Position numbers and translations under genes: made by a program
Shown here: positions 8,702 through 18,304 of the stretch, one piece after another
Position numbering within the stretch: the first letter of the stretch is position 1
Layout of the letters: each line of letters begins with the position of its first letter
The notes under the pieces: model-generated
What the model saw: only the letters and a program-made list of their open reading frames with translations
The model's database searches: none
What the model was told of the DNA's origin: nothing
DNA from: Phycisphaerales bacterium
GTDB lineage: Bacteria; Planctomycetota; Phycisphaerae; Phycisphaerales; SM1A02
Length of the DNA stretch: 32,649 bases
NCBI GenBank assembly: GCA_009691785.1
Contig: SIAM01000025.1
Span: 1 to 32,649, forward strand
Direction of reading: 5' to 3'

Positions 8702-11700
8702 TTATGTGGCTGGCGTTTCAACGACCGAAGCTGCAATTCGCCCATCTTCACTCACTTGGTCCACCTTTACGGTCACGCGCTTGCTCACGCCGCGTTCCGC
8801 CATGGTGACGCCGTGAAGCTCATGGCAGGCCTGCATGGTGCGCTTGTGATGCGTGATGATGATGAAATGGCTGCGCTCAAGAAAGGGCGGCAACGCCTTG
8901 GTGAAGCGCTCCACATTGGCCTCGTCAAGCGCGGCGTCAACTTCGTCAAGAATGCAAAATGGACTTGGACGGCTACGGAAGATGGCCATGAGCAGCGCCA
9001 CGGCGGTCATGGTTTTTTCGCCACCAGACAGTTGGCTAATGACGCGCGGCTCTTTTCCTGGCGGCTTGGCGCGAATTTCAACGCCGCTTTCCAGCCAATC
9101 AATTTCGCCGTTCTCCATGGGAATCAGATACAAGTCCGCGCTGCCACCGCCAAAAAGACGGCGAAACATTCCGTCGTTGCCCGCAAAGCGCTCGCGCACG
9201 GCCTCGAAGGTTTCCTTGAACTTGCGGCGACTGACATCGTCCAATTTCACGACCAACTCGTTCAAGCCCAAGCGCGCTTGGTCAATGTCGCCAACTTGCT
9301 TGGCCAACTCCTCATTCTTGTCCTCAAGCTGAGCAAGTTCATCAATGGCCTCCATGTTGACATTGCCAAGGCTTTTAATTTCATCGCGAAGTTGCTCTGC
9401 CTCGCGGCTGGCGGCTTCGCGATCAGGCGTCATGAAGCCCGCGCTTGAACGCTCCACGATGTAGTCGGCGAAGCCCAATGACAAATCAATGCTCAATTCC
9501 GTCAACGTGCTTTCCTCTATGGCTTCGCGGCGAACCTCCGATTCACGGCGGCTCATTTCAACGGATGAATGGTCGCGCTCCACGCGCCAGGCCTCGTCGC
9601 GCACAATGCGCAGCGCCTCTGACAAATGCTCCGCCAAATGAACGGCTTGCTCAAGTTGCGCGGCCACAATTTCCACCTGCGCCGCGGCGGCGGATTGACG
9701 TTCGGCGGCGGCTATTTTCTGCGACTCGGCGTGCGCTTGCTGGCGCGCCAAATCCTCCGAGCGCTCAGCGCGTCGCTCCGCCTCGGATTGCAAATCAGCG
9801 TCCTGCAATTTGGCCTCGTCAAAAGAATTTTCCAGCAAGCGACGCTCGCGTTGACGACCTTGCAACAGCGCGCCAGACTCGCCAACTTTGGTGCGCGCGC
9901 TGGAAAGCAACTCGGCGGTTGCCTCCATGGTCTGGCGATTTCCAAACGCGGCCTCCGTGGCCAGCGCAATTGCGGCACGTTCGTCGGCAAGAAGTCGATC
10001 AAGGCTTGCCACCTTGACCGCGCCGTCGCTGCGCTCGGTGTCAATTTCACGAAGTCGTCGATCGGCTTCGTGGCGCTCAAGTTCAGTGCGGTCGCGGTCA
10101 TGTCGAACGCGTGAACCAAGTTGCTCCAATCGATCCGCTTGATATTGCGCGTCCAATCGGCTGCGCATGGCAACCTTCATGCTCTCGTCGGCTTCGCGGT
10201 GGCGCGCGGCGGCGATTTTTGATTCCTCGGTCAGGCCAGTCAAGTCGCCTTCGGCCATGGAAATCTCCACGGAAATGGCGCCGATTGCTGCCTCCAATTC
10301 GCCGCGCTCAACGCGGCGGGCCAACACGCCGGATCGCAACGCGCGCGCGCCAGTCATGTGAATTTGTCCGCGATGATCCACCATGGCTCCGCAGCGGCTG
10401 ACCAATGTAGCGCCGCGGAATTCACCAGCAGCTAAACGCAGCGCCATGGCCAATGATTCAACAACGAACGCGTCGCCAAGCAATGATTGCACAAGCGACT
10501 TCAGTTCATTGCCGCAGCGCACGGCGTGCACCAAAGCTTCAACGCCTTGCATTTGGGGACGCGAGGCGGCGGGGCAGAACGGCATGTCAATGGCCCCAAT
10601 GCGAACGCGACCTTCTTGGCCACGAATGGAATCCACCGCGCTCTCAATATCCGTGTGCGTGCTAACCAACAACATTTGTAAATCTTCGCCAAGGGCCGAC
10701 TCAATAAATGGCGCATGCGCGCTGTCGGTTTCAATCAAGTCGCCAAGCATGCCTGCAAGCCACGTGTAATTCTGGCGCTGTGCAAGAATGCGTTTCACAG
10801 CATCGTCCAAACCCTCGCCCATGGAGGCCATTTCATCAAGCAAGCGCAAACGACTTTCCAAACTTGAACGCTCCTCGCGCCGCGACGAAAGACGGGCAAT
10901 TGCCTCGGCTTGTCTATCGCCAACCGATTCAACCGCGCTGGCCTCCGTTTGAAGATGCGTGTGCAGGCGTTCAATTTCAACTTCCGCAACATGGCGCGAT
11001 TGCAATTCAGTGGCGCGCTGGGCCTCAAGCGTGACCAATTCATGCTGCAAACTTTCCACGCGCGCGGTGAGGCGCTTGACTTCATCGTTCAACAACGGAA
11101 CGCGCTCGTCCATGGCCGCCAACCTTCCAGCGGCGCGCGCGCGTTCGCGTTCCACGCCGGAAGCGGTGTCACTGCGGCGGCGGATTTCCTGCTCGGACTC
11201 GCTTAGTTTTTCAGAGACCTCGGCGCGCTCGCGCGAGGCGCTGGCCGCGGCTTGCTCGGACTCGGTCACCTGCGCCTCGGCCGCCTCGGTCAACGCCTGG
11301 GCGTCTTCAAGACTGGCGGAAAGCTCGCTTAACTTGCTCTTAATCACGCTAATGCGTTGCGCTTCCGTTTCCGCGGCCGCCAAATTTTCGGCGCGCGCGC
11401 CCTCTAAAAACTCCAAGCGTTGCTGGCATTGGCGCTCAACGCCAACGGCTTCAAGCTGCGTTTGCTCAAGCGAATGTCGTCGATCCAATTTCTGCGCGCG
11501 GGCGCTGTCCGCGTCAAGGCGATTTTGCTCCGTGCTTTCAAGTTGCGTCGTGACTTGTCTACGGCGCTCCTCTAGTGATGTCACTTGATTGGTCAATCCA
11601 ACAAGTTGCTCGCGCAATTCGTGGTATTGCTCAAAAGCAACCGAGCGACGCAAACCGCGGCGACGACCTTCAAGCAGTTGAAATTTTTTCGCTTTCTCGG

Positions 11701-12436
11701 CTTGGCCACGCACAATGCGCAACCTTCTTTCAACGCCAATCAATTGTTCACGCACCGCAACAAGGTGGCGCTCCGCAAGATCCAACTTGCGCGCGGCCTC
11801 ATGTTTGCGCGAACGAAAGCGCGCCACGCCAGCGGCCTCCTCCAAAATGGTGCGCCGCTCCATCGGTTGAGCGCGCAACATGGCGTCCACTTTTCCCTGC
11901 TCAATAATGCAATACGCGTCGTTGCCAATTCCCGTGTCAAGGAACAATTCACGAATGTCGCGCAAGCGAACTTTCTTGGAGTTCACCAAATATTCGCTGC
12001 GACCATCGGCCCACAGTCGACGCTCCACTTGCACTTCATCGCTGTCCACAGGAAGCACGCGATCACGCACCGCTTCACGGCGAATCACTTCGCCATCTTC
12101 GGGCTCGTCGCCAAATTCCTCCGCCTCAACCAACTCAGGCGACGCCTCGAAGCGCTGCAAAAATTCCGCCATCTTTGGATTTTCAAACACCAAAATTACG
12201 CTGGCCATTCCGGCAGGTTTGCGCGAGGCGCTGCCAGCGAAAATGACATCCATCATGGCTCCGCCGCGCAAACTTTTTGCACTGCGCTCACCTAGCACCC
12301 ATTTCACGGCGTCCACGACATTGCTCTTGCCGCAACCATTTGGTCCAACCACGCCAGTGAGCGGCGAATCGAAACGAAATTCAGTTGTGTCGGCAAAACT
12401 TTTAAAACCGCTTAATACAAGTCGTGCAAGTCGCAT
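8702..12436 (-). CDS. smc: Chromosome segregation protein SMC
   Basis: The 1244-residue product is a full-length SMC ATPase, the coiled-coil core of bacterial condensin that organises and segregates the chromosome with ScpA and ScpB. The N-terminal head has Walker [10 protein letters not shown] (31-39) and the Q-loop region [13 protein letters not shown]. Long heptad-rich coiled coils flank a hinge at roughly 555-690. The C-terminal head has the signature LSGGEKTM (1136-1143) and Walker B FCILDEVD (1160-1167, with E1165 as the catalytic glutamate). The start at 12436 is fixed by a strong AGGAGGT seven bases or so upstream of the ATG. Earlier in-frame codons have no such site. An acidic insertion (around residues 85-115, [13 protein letters not shown]) lies in the head before the Q-loop. 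scpA and scpB are not in the window. Confidence 0.97.
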   Translation of the reverse strand: MRLARLVLSGFKSFADTTEFRFDSPLTGVVGPNGCGKSNVVDAVKWVLGERSAKSLRGGAMMDVIFAGSASRKPAGMASVILVFENPKMAEFLQRFEASPELVEAEEFGDEPEDGEVIRREAVRDRVLPVDSDEVQVERRLWADGRSEYLVNSKKVRLRDIRELFLDTGIGNDAYCIIEQGKVDAMLRAQPMERRTILEEAAGVARFRSRKHEAARKLDLAERHLVAVREQLIGVERRLRIVRGQAEKAKKFQLLEGRRRGLRRSVAFEQYHELREQLVGLTNQVTSLEERRRQVTTQLESTEQNRLDADSARAQKLDRRHSLEQTQLEAVGVERQCQQRLEFLEGARAENLAAAETEAQRISVIKSKLSELSASLEDAQALTEAAEAQVTESEQAAASASRERAEVSEKLSESEQEIRRRSDTASGVERERARAAGRLAAMDERVPLLNDEVKRLTARVESLQHELVTLEAQRATELQSRHVAEVEIERLHTHLQTEASAVESVGDRQAEAIARLSSRREERSSLESRLRLLDEMASMGEGLDDAVKRILAQRQNYTWLAGMLGDLIETDSAHAPFIESALGEDLQMLLVSTHTDIESAVDSIRGQEGRVRIGAIDMPFCPAASRPQMQGVEALVHAVRCGNELKSLVQSLLGDAFVVESLAMALRLAAGEFRGATLVSRCGAMVDHRGQIHMTGARALRSGVLARRVERGELEAAIGAISVEISMAEGDLTGLTEESKIAAARHREADESMKVAMRSRLDAQYQADRLEQLGSRVRHDRDRTELERHEADRRLREIDTERSDGAVKVASLDRLLADERAAIALATEAAFGNRQTMEATAELLSSARTKVGESGALLQGRQRERRLLENSFDEAKLQDADLQSEAERRAERSEDLARQQAHAESQKIAAAERQSAAAAQVEIVAAQLEQAVHLAEHLSEALRIVRDEAWRVERDHSSVEMSRRESEVRREAIEESTLTELSIDLSLGFADYIVERSSAGFMTPDREAASREAEQLRDEIKSLGNVNMEAIDELAQLEDKNEELAKQVGDIDQARLGLNELVVKLDDVSRRKFKETFEAVRERFAGNDGMFRRLFGGGSADLYLIPMENGEIDWLESGVEIRAKPPGKEPRVISQLSGGEKTMTAVALLMAIFRSRPSPFCILDEVDAALDEANVERFTKALPPFLERSHFIIITHHKRTMQACHELHGVTMAERGVSKRVTVKVDQVSEDGRIAASVVETPAT

Positions 12437-12450
12437 GGGACCTCCTGTCA
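12437..12450 (-). promoter_or_regulatory. Strong ribosome binding site of smc
   Basis: On the minus strand the bases before the smc ATG read GACAGGAGGTCCC. This is a near-complete Shine-Dalgarno sequence that decides the start at 12436 over longer in-frame extensions. Confidence 0.85.
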
Positions 12451-12504
12451 GTTGCGTCGCGTCCCTCCTGGACGCCTTCATAAAGCATAAACGAACCAAG
12501 TCGC

Positions 12505-14316
12505 TTATCGCGGAACAGTATCCACGATTTTCGGCTTGCTATCAAGTTGCTTCGATGTGGTATCTGTTGGTCGGTCGAGCAATGAATTCGAAACATCCTC
12601 TTCCAATGGGAACTCGGGTCGATCAATTGGAGAGGCGCGGTTTTCCTCTTTCAAAATCGCCGCGAGCAATCGATCTTGCTCGCCTTTAAAGTCGCCAGCG
12701 ATATATCCCGAAGTCCACAAGGAGTGAAGCGCGTTAATGGTTTCGCTGTAACTCAATGCAATACCAGCGTCGGCGCCCCGCGGTCCCTGAGGGCGAGCCA
12801 TGAAGCTTGTCAATGCGGCAATTTTAGAGGGAACATTGTCAATAGTCGGATTGGTTGTGGGGGTTGCGCGGTAGAAAATTTGCACATTCGGGTCGTTTGC
12901 TTCGCTGCGCATAAGCAAGCGTCCATTCCACATATTTGCTGTCAGTGGGCGCAGAATTTCGCAGTTGTCGCCAAAGATGACAATGCGTGGATCGCCAGTT
13001 TGCGTGAGATAAATCAATGGCTTATTGGCGGTCACAAGTTCAAGTTTGAATCGTCCATTTAGTGGGAACACACGCACCGACGAATCGTGTCGACGGCGCA
13101 AACATTCGTACGCGGCGAAGCGAATATTCATGTCGCGATCGTCAAGAAATTCGCGGACTCCCAAATCAATTTTTGGATTTGTGCTCATGTGGGAAAGAAG
13201 ATTCAAAGAAGCTTTGCGGTAGTCAGGTGTTCCCGATTTGACCATTTCTAAAAGGTGTGGCACCACCAATGGATCGTTTAATTTCGCGCCCGCTTCCAAC
13301 GCGGCCATGCGTGGTTGCTCCTCTGAATTTGTATAGAGCTCTTGAATAATGGGTATGCACTTTTTCCCCAAAGCCTGCCAACGCCACGCCGCGGCACCGG
13401 CGGAGCCAGGGTTGGCCAACAAACTGCGGCGAATATTGTTGGCGGTTTGTTCAACGGCTCCAATGTCCACAGATGAATGGCGAATCAACTGCGCAAAATC
13501 ACCAGTGTGATCGGTGAAACTTGGAGGCACAGTGAGCTCAATCATTTCGTCGCTTTTGCCTTGCGCGGTGTCATATCTTTGATCGACTTCGCGTGGAAAT
13601 AATCCATTGATTGAGGCTTGAAGAGTTCGAGTGCGGTTATGGCTTGGCGTTGCAAGGCGCAATTTCAATGGCCTATCTTTGAGCACACTTCCACCATCAA
13701 GAATTCTTCCACTGAGTCGATCAACGGCGTCGGCGCCAACCGCCACCGCGGTTGAAAATGGATTTATAAATATTGGTCCACCAGCCGCGGCAATGGGAAA
13801 TGCTTGTTGCGCACCATTCATCAATACGCCAGGACGCAAGTCGGCAGTCCATAATCGTCCGCCCTCAAGGCTGGTTGTTGAAGTTCCTGGAGCCGCATAC
13901 ACGCGTACGTCAAACTTGGTTCCCGAAACGGCCCCTGGCGGAATAATTCCTTCAACAATGACGGCGGCGACATCATCCGAGTCAAGAATGCGCGCTGGAG
14001 AACCACCCAAGTTCAGCAATGGATCCGACATTTTGCGGCGGCCCATTTCGCGCAACAACATAGCGCGAATTTCCACCGGCATGGCCCGGCTTCCAGTTCC
14101 CTGTAGGCCCACAACAAGTCCGTAGCCGCGCACAACCGTGTCGTTGAATCCAAGCAGAATGGCCTCGCCCGCAATGGTTCCGCGCATGATTGGATCAACA
14201 TCCATTTCAATGGGCGGTCGCTGCGTGAATGTGGACTTTGGTTGCGGGTTCGCTTTCTCAATGTTGCTGCAACTTGAGGACGCAAGAATCATGAGCAACG
14301 GGATAAGTTTCCGCAT
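12505..14316 (-). CDS. Lipoprotein with FlgI (P-ring)-like domain and helical repeats
   Basis: The start at 14316 gives a 603-residue protein with a lipoprotein signal ([16 protein letters not shown]), so it is probably anchored to a membrane by its first mature cysteine. Residues about 40-260 resemble the flagellar P-ring protein Flg[13 protein letters not shown], then [19 protein letters not shown], and [13 protein letters not shown]. The middle part (about 310-410) has paired helices such as [20 protein letters not shown] and [15 protein letters not shown], like HEAT repeats. The C-terminal third is unassigned. No flagellar genes lie nearby, so a ring or channel role outside flagella is possible but unproven. 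An alternative ATG at 14340 adds eight residues. It sits between the pseudouridine synthase and smc on the same strand, 68 bases before smc, and may be co-transcribed. Confidence 0.75.
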   Translation of the reverse strand: MRKLIPLLMILASSSCSNIEKANPQPKSTFTQRPPIEMDVDPIMRGTIAGEAILLGFNDTVVRGYGLVVGLQGTGSRAMPVEIRAMLLREMGRRKMSDPLLNLGGSPARILDSDDVAAVIVEGIIPPGAVSGTKFDVRVYAAPGTSTTSLEGGRLWTADLRPGVLMNGAQQAFPIAAAGGPIFINPFSTAVAVGADAVDRLSGRILDGGSVLKDRPLKLRLATPSHNRTRTLQASINGLFPREVDQRYDTAQGKSDEMIELTVPPSFTDHTGDFAQLIRHSSVDIGAVEQTANNIRRSLLANPGSAGAAAWRWQALGKKCIPIIQELYTNSEEQPRMAALEAGAKLNDPLVVPHLLEMVKSGTPDYRKASLNLLSHMSTNPKIDLGVREFLDDRDMNIRFAAYECLRRRHDSSVRVFPLNGRFKLELVTANKPLIYLTQTGDPRIVIFGDNCEILRPLTANMWNGRLLMRSEANDPNVQIFYRATPTTNPTIDNVPSKIAALTSFMARPQGPRGADAGIALSYSETINALHSLWTSGYIAGDFKGEQDRLLAAILKEENRASPIDRPEFPLEEDVSNSLLDRPTDTTSKQLDSKPKIVDTVPR

Positions 14317-14351
14317 GTCATTCAAAGAGTAGCGTGGCATTGGATTTTTTT

Positions 14352-15155
14352 TCAAAGTGGAATCTGCCAGAGTTGTTGGGTTGCGAAATGCAGCATGTCA
14401 ATTCCTATCTTGCTGCGAATACATTGGCGCGTGCCGGCTACGCAACGAAATTCAATTTCCCACGCTTGCAGCAGCAGCGGTTCTGGCATGCGTCCCGCCG
14501 GCGCGCGCGAAGTATTGGGCGGCAAGTCCGCGCGGTACACCCGTTCGCCAACAATCGGGCAACCCACCATGGCCAAATGCGCGCGGATTTGGTGCAGCCG
14601 GCCCGTCAGTGGTTCCACCTCAAGCAAGCAATGTGTCTTTGATTTGCTCAACACTTTCCAGCGCGTTTGCGCGTCTTCACCACCGCGCGGCAAATGCACG
14701 CTCACTTTCATGTCGCCGCGAACAACCTCCGCAAGCTCGCGCGTGCAGCGACCCGTGTCGGCGGGAGGCGCGTTGTGGACCATGGCCAAATATTTTTTAC
14801 TGATGGTGCGATTCTTAAATTGCGCGCGCACGCTGTCATAGCCAATAACGGTCAAGCCCATCAAGACCACGCCACCGACATCCATGTCAAGTCGATGCAG
14901 CAATCCCCAATCGCGATCGGCGCCAAGTTTGCTCAGTGCCTCAGCGTGAGTCGAAAAAGCGGCGTTCACCAGCGTGTCGTCTATGTGTCCTCGGCCAGGT
15001 TGCGTGGGCAAGCCAATAGGTTTGTCCAGCGCCAATACATGGCCGTCGTCATACAAAATCTTCACGCGAATCTTGGCGTTGGCCTTGGGCAGAATTCGCT
15101 CTGGCCGCGTGGGGGCGCGTTGGGGCTTCTTGGATTTGTGATTCTTGCTGGTCAT
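14352..15155 (-). CDS. RluA/RluD-family RNA pseudouridine synthase
   Basis: The 267-residue enzyme isomerises uridine to pseudouridine in RNA, probably ribosomal. The catalytic aspartate is D90 in GLLHRLDMDVGG, the family's HRLD motif. LALDKPIGLPTQPG (about 41-54) and PLTGRLHQIRAHLA (second half) are also typical. A short lysine-rich N-terminus replaces the S4 RNA-binding domain found in many RluD proteins, so this is a compact form. The target uridine cannot be predicted. The ATG at 15155 has no obvious Shine-Dalgarno and lies 51 bases from the divergent aminotransferase start. The stop is 35 bases upstream of the lipoprotein start on the same strand. Confidence 0.88.
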   Translation of the reverse strand: MTSKNHKSKKPQRAPTRPERILPKANAKIRVKILYDDGHVLALDKPIGLPTQPGRGHIDDTLVNAAFSTHAEALSKLGADRDWGLLHRLDMDVGGVVLMGLTVIGYDSVRAQFKNRTISKKYLAMVHNAPPADTGRCTRELAEVVRGDMKVSVHLPRGGEDAQTRWKVLSKSKTHCLLEVEPLTGRLHQIRAHLAMVGCPIVGERVYRADLPPNTSRAPAGRMPEPLLLQAWEIEFRCVAGTRQCIRSKIGIDMLHFATQQLWQIPL

Positions 15156-15194
15156 GGATCAATAGACAAACGCGCTGCATTCGCCAAACGTCGA

Positions 15195-15209
15195 TACTAT
15201 CTCGACATG
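15195..15209 (+). promoter_or_regulatory. Putative -10 box giving a leaderless aminotransferase mRNA
   Basis: TACTAT (15195-15200) is followed by exactly six bases and the ATG at 15207, with no Shine-Dalgarno. A transcript starting at the usual distance from this box would begin at or next to the start codon. No convincing -35 element was found. Confidence 0.45.
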
Positions 15210-16442
15210 CTTCGAGAGAATTCACCAACCGCAAGTCGTCTGGCGCAATTTGGCGAGAGCGTGTTCACGCGCATGAGCCGCTTGGCGGCGGCGCACAAAG
15301 CCGTGAATTTAGGGCAGGGGTTTCCAAATTTTGATGGACCAGACTTTGTAAAAAATGCAGCTAAAGCAGCCATTGACGCAGGGTTTGGTCAGTATGCGCG
15401 CGCTTTCGGTTTGCCCGAATTGAACAATGCCATCGCCGCTCGCTTTCATAAAGATTCAGGCATTGAAGTGAATCCAGAAACAGAAATCACCGTCACCAGT
15501 GGTGCCACGGAGGCTATTGCCGCGGTCATGCTTGGTCTGGTGGAGCCTGGCGAAGAAGTGATTTTAGTCGAGCCTTTTTACGACAGCTATCCCGCGGTGG
15601 TGTCCATGGCTGGCGGCGTTGTGCGCTCCATCAGAATGCACGCACCTAACTTTGCGTTTCCAATTGATGCGTTGCGTAAAGCCGTCACCCCCAAGACGCG
15701 TTTGATCTTGATCAACTCGCCGCACAATCCAACGGGTCGCGTGTTGAGCGATCAAGAATTGGCGCAGATTGCGCAAGTGGCCATAGACAATGATTGCCTG
15801 GTGGTCAGCGACGAGGTCTACGAGCACATTTATTTTGAGCGCAAACATAGATCCATTTCCACGCTGCCTGGAATGCGCCAGCGCACCATTGTGCTTTCCA
15901 GTTTGGGAAAAACATTTTCACTGACTGGCTGGAAAGTTGGATGGGCCATCGCGCCGGAGCAATTCACGCAGGCCATTCGCAGCGCGCATCAATGTCTCAC
16001 CTTCAGCACGGCCACTCCGCTGCAACGCGCGGCGGTGGACGCGCTGAAAGCTCCCAAAAAGTATTTCACGCAATTACGCAGCGATTACGCGGCGCGCCGC
16101 GACGCCATGCTTTCCATGCTGCGCAATGCGGGCTTTGATCCCTTCATTCCAGAAGGTTCATACTTTGTGTTGGCCAAGCACGAACCTTTTTATCTTGAAC
16201 CTAGCGCGCTTGCAGCCGACGAGGCTTTCTGTGAATACTTGGTCAAGACCGTTGGCGTTGCGGCCATTCCTTGCAACGCATTTTATGAAGCCTCTTCAAC
16301 AAGCGGCCTAGAAGAGCGCACCAGCATGATCCGCTTCGCTTTTTGCAAGGACCTGGAAACAATTCAGGAAGCGGGGCGGCGCATGAAAGCCACATTGAGG
16401 GCAACCCAGGAAGAAACCTGGGTCTTCACAATGAGCAGGTGA
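15207..16442 (+). CDS. Class I pyridoxal-phosphate aminotransferase
   Basis: The 411-residue enzyme belongs to fold type I aminotransferases and most resembles the kynurenine/methionine aminotransferase (YbdL-like) group. Motifs visible are VNLGQGFPNFDGP (33-45), SPHNPTG (171-177), SDEVYEH (201-207, D202 binding the PLP ring nitrogen), and SSLGKTFSLTGWKVGW (231-246) with K235 as the Schiff-base lysine. The C-terminal MIRFAFCK supplies the arginine for the substrate carboxylate. It transfers an amino group from an amino acid, possibly methionine, glutamine or an aromatic one, to a 2-oxo acid. The start at 15207 is chosen because the family sequence begins there; upstream in-frame sequence overlies the divergent pseudouridine synthase gene. 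Confidence 0.9.
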   Translation: MLRENSPTASRLAQFGESVFTRMSRLAAAHKAVNLGQGFPNFDGPDFVKNAAKAAIDAGFGQYARAFGLPELNNAIAARFHKDSGIEVNPETEITVTSGATEAIAAVMLGLVEPGEEVILVEPFYDSYPAVVSMAGGVVRSIRMHAPNFAFPIDALRKAVTPKTRLILINSPHNPTGRVLSDQELAQIAQVAIDNDCLVVSDEVYEHIYFERKHRSISTLPGMRQRTIVLSSLGKTFSLTGWKVGWAIAPEQFTQAIRSAHQCLTFSTATPLQRAAVDALKAPKKYFTQLRSDYAARRDAMLSMLRNAGFDPFIPEGSYFVLAKHEPFYLEPSALAADEAFCEYLVKTVGVAAIPCNAFYEASSTSGLEERTSMIRFAFCKDLETIQEAGRRMKATLRATQEETWVFTMSR

Positions 16443-16550
16443 TTGCGCATGCCAGATGAAGTTCAATTGCTGTTTGGGCGGGCGATGTGCCGATGAAACA
16501 CGGGCGCGGATTTCGCCGAATCATGCGCTGCAAAAAACCGCGTTCTTTGC

Positions 16551-16587
16551 TACACTATTCGGCTCGTCGCATTTACCTTTAGGAGAT
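16551..16587 (+). promoter_or_regulatory. Putative rplU promoter -10 and ribosome binding site
   Basis: A TACACT box (16551-16556) is followed by a leader of about 30 bases that contains AGGAG (16581-16585) just before the ATG at 16592. A matching TACACTA plus GGCTC sequence precedes typA at 25523. The -35 region is not clear. Confidence 0.45.
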
Positions 16588-16591
16588 TCTC

Positions 16592-16912
16592 ATGTACGCA
16601 ATTTTTGAAGATAGTGGAACCCAAATTCTTGTTCGCCAAGGTGATGAAATCGAAATCGATCTTCGTCCGCTTGTTGAAGGTCAGAAGACAATCACCTTTG
16701 ACAAGGTTCTTGCTCTTGGTGGAACCGATGGACAGCCCGCCAAGATTGGCGTGCCGTACCTTGCCAGCGCAAAGGTTGAAGCCGAGCTCATTGAGAAATT
16801 CCTTGGCGAGAAACTTGTCATTGGAAAGTATTCCCGTCGCAAGGGCTACCGCCGCACGCTTGGTCATCGCCAAGGGTTGCTGCGCGTTCGTGTGACTGGT
16901 ATTTCTGCTTAA
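16592..16912 (+). CDS. rplU: 50S ribosomal protein L21
   Basis: The 106-residue product is ribosomal protein L21, which binds 23S rRNA in the large subunit. MYAIFEDSGTQILVRQGDEI at the start and KYSRRKGYRRTLGHRQ near residues 81-96 are the family's hallmark segments. The length is normal. The ATG is preceded by a good AGGAG at about six bases. In most bacteria rplU is followed at once by rpmA (L27). Here the next element is the RNase P RNA gene, starting 73 bases downstream, and no L27 frame is present in the window. Confidence 0.95.
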   Translation: MYAIFEDSGTQILVRQGDEIEIDLRPLVEGQKTITFDKVLALGGTDGQPAKIGVPYLASAKVEAELIEKFLGEKLVIGKYSRRKGYRRTLGHRQGLLRVRVTGISA

Positions 16913-16924
16913 TTTCCCGCAATT

Positions 16925-16980
16925 GACGCTTGAATTTGTTTTGGTCCGCCTTCATTGGCACGCCGCGCACTTCAAGCGTC
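16925..16980 (+). repeat. Inverted repeat between rplU and rnpB
   Basis: GACGCTTGAA (16925-16934) and TTCAAGCGTC (16971-16980) are perfect 10-base complements around a 36-base loop. The right arm ends six bases before the predicted first base of RNase P RNA. There is no T-run after it, so it does not look like an intrinsic terminator. It could be a processing stem on a joint rplU-rnpB transcript. Confidence 0.6.
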
Positions 16981-16985
16981 TCATG

Positions 16986-17368
16986 ATTTTGGATAGGTGA
17001 TCGCCCTTGAAGTGTTTGCGCCTTCAGGCGAGGAAAGTCCGGACACGGAAGAACACGGTGATGGCGAACGGCCATCGATCAAGCTGATGATTAGGGACAG
17101 TGCCACAGAGAAGAAACCGCCGAACGGCTCCTTCGGGAGCGCGTGGCAAGGGTGAAAAGGTGCGGTAAGAGCGCACCGCTTGTTTGGTGACAAACAAGGC
17201 ATGGAAAACCCCACCGCGTGCAAGCGCAAGCAGTCCTTGTTGGGAAACCAACTCCCGTTGTTCGCGGGCAGGACGGGTCGCGTGCTTCGAGGCCAGCGGC
17301 AACGTTGGTCCAGAGAGAAATGATCGCCACCAGCGAAAGCTGGAACAAAATCCGGCTTATTTCCAAAT
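16986..17368 (+). ncRNA. rnpB: RNase P RNA, bacterial type A-like
   Basis: This is the catalytic RNA that matures tRNA 5' ends. The conserved core is clear: GAGGAAAGTCCGGAC (about 17030), ACAGAGAAGAAACCGCC (about 17103), AAGGGTGAAAAGGTGCGG then TAAGAGCGCACCG (about 17149-17180), GCATGGAAAACCCCACC (about 17200) and AACAAAATCCGGCTTAT (17344-17360). The ends are set by pairing of ATTTTGGA (16986-16993) with TCCAAAT (17362-17368), the P1 helix. The length of about 383 bases is normal. It is followed at once by an intrinsic terminator. No good promoter is visible in the 73 bases after rplU, so it may be transcribed with rplU and then processed. Exact ends are uncertain by several bases. Confidence 0.93.
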
Positions 17369-17371
17369 TCA

Positions 17372-17405
17372 GCCACGGCGGGTCTTCGGACTCGCCGTGA
17401 CTTTT
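17372..17405 (+). terminator. Intrinsic terminator of rnpB
   Basis: GCCACGGCGGGTC (17372-17384) pairs with GACTCGCCGTGAC (17389-17401) around a TTCG tetraloop, with one G-U pair and one mismatch. TTTT follows. Confidence 0.85.
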
Positions 17406-17502
17406 AATTGTCAAAAAGCGCACGTTTCTTTGGAAAATTCACCATAATCAGTCGACTTTAAATCTACCGAAAAGAATTGTCTAAAAAAATAAAAGAATTG
17501 TC

Positions 17503-17531
17503 TTGAATTGCAACATTGAATCTGCGATAAT
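17503..17531 (+). promoter_or_regulatory. Promoter of the DUF2617-like gene
   Basis: TTGAAT (17503-17508), a 17-base spacer and GATAAT (17526-17531), preceded by TGC as an extended -10, form one of the best sigma-70-like promoters in the window. The -10 box overlaps an ATG at 17530, which argues for the next in-frame ATG at 17542 as the start. Confidence 0.6.
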
Positions 17532-17541
17532 GACCAACCTT

Positions 17542-18171
17542 ATGGAAAAAAATTCGCTTAAAAGAGAGTCGTCCGATGCTGCCAATGCCAAACCGGCTGG
17601 TTTCCAGTCCTATGTCATGCTGGTGTATCGCAAGGCTGTGCATCCAGAATTTTTTGGCATTGAAGGCCGTCGCCGAATCACCCATCCAGATTATGAATTT
17701 GAAGGATGGATCTTCAAGGGCGGCCACGCTGGTCGCTTCCAATTTGCCAATATGTGCGTGTGTGAAGTGGTGGTTGAAGGTGGAGCCAATCTTCCTGACC
17801 GCGGGCTGCTGGCGAATTTGCCTTGCGCGGGTGAGCGCGATCACACCGAAGTCATGAGCGATAGTTTGACCTACATGACCACTATTCAAACCGAGACGCT
17901 GTCGGAGCATTTGTTCAGCGGTACGCACCGCGAAATGATGGCGCACATTCGCGACTCCAATTCGCTGCACAGCATTTGGACAGACGCCAAGGGTCGCCAC
18001 AATTTGTCACTGATTGACATGCAACGCTACCGCAATGAAGTGCATATTCAAGGCTTTCATTTGCGCAGTGACACGGGCATGGTTCTGCGCACACAGTCCA
18101 TGTTTAAAATGGGTGGCGAGCACGCGCCATCGCCCAAGAACAGCAAGTCATACAAGGACAAGTCCGCTTAA
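17542..18171 (+). CDS. DUF2617-like protein of unknown function
   Basis: The product is 209 residues from the ATG at 17542. In-frame alternatives are the ATG at 17530 and a TTG at 17503. The sequence runs VYRKAVHPEFF, then ITHPDYEFEGWIFKGGHAGR, CEVVVEGG, CAGERDHT, IQTETLSEHLF and, near the C-terminus, VHIQGFHLRSDTG followed by RTQSMFKM. This order matches my memory of the DUF2617 family, which has a HPE(L/F)F segment, a DYE.W...GH segment and a C-terminal TQS motif. That family has no assigned biochemical role. There is no signal peptide or membrane segment, so it is likely cytoplasmic. It follows the rnpB terminator and has its own promoter. The C-terminal tail is polar and probably disordered. 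Confidence 0.7.
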   Translation: MEKNSLKRESSDAANAKPAGFQSYVMLVYRKAVHPEFFGIEGRRRITHPDYEFEGWIFKGGHAGRFQFANMCVCEVVVEGGANLPDRGLLANLPCAGERDHTEVMSDSLTYMTTIQTETLSEHLFSGTHREMMAHIRDSNSLHSIWTDAKGRHNLSLIDMQRYRNEVHIQGFHLRSDTGMVLRTQSMFKMGGEHAPSPKNSKSYKDKSA

Positions 18172-18174
18172 TTT

Positions 18175-18193
18175 TTGCAAAGCGTTGCAATTT
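18175..18193 (+). terminator. Weak hairpin after the DUF2617-like gene
   Basis: TTGCAA-AGCG-TTGCAA (18175-18190) followed by TTT lies directly after the stop codon. The six-base, A/T-rich stem is weak, so it is only a possible terminator. Confidence 0.35.
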
Positions 18194-18252
18194 GTATTGA
18201 ATTGACTGCGTTGGTTTTTCAATGCACACATCCATGTAGAAGAGAATGACCG

Positions 18253-18284
18253 CGCATGAAAGCATGCGTTTCATATTTCATGCG
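18253..18284. repeat. Overlapping inverted repeats upstream of the EamA gene
   Basis: CGCATGAAA (18253-18261) is complementary to TTTCATGCG (18276-18284). Its inner part ATGAAA (18256-18261) is also complementary to TTTCAT at 18269-18274. The two pairings exclude each other. The element lies 20 bases upstream of the putative -10 box, a position suited to a regulator binding site. Confidence 0.5.
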
Positions 18285-18304
18285 TATGTTTGCAAGAACG
18301 CAGT

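Noticed and set aside
8594-12295. Several long plus-strand frames opposite smc
   Set aside because: They are antisense to a fully recognisable SMC protein, have low-complexity Arg/Ala/Ser-rich translations, and arise from the codon bias of smc.
16818-17075. Minus-strand frame over the rplU-rnpB junction
   Set aside because: It reads antisense through rplU and RNase P RNA. The RNA core is unmistakable on the plus strand.
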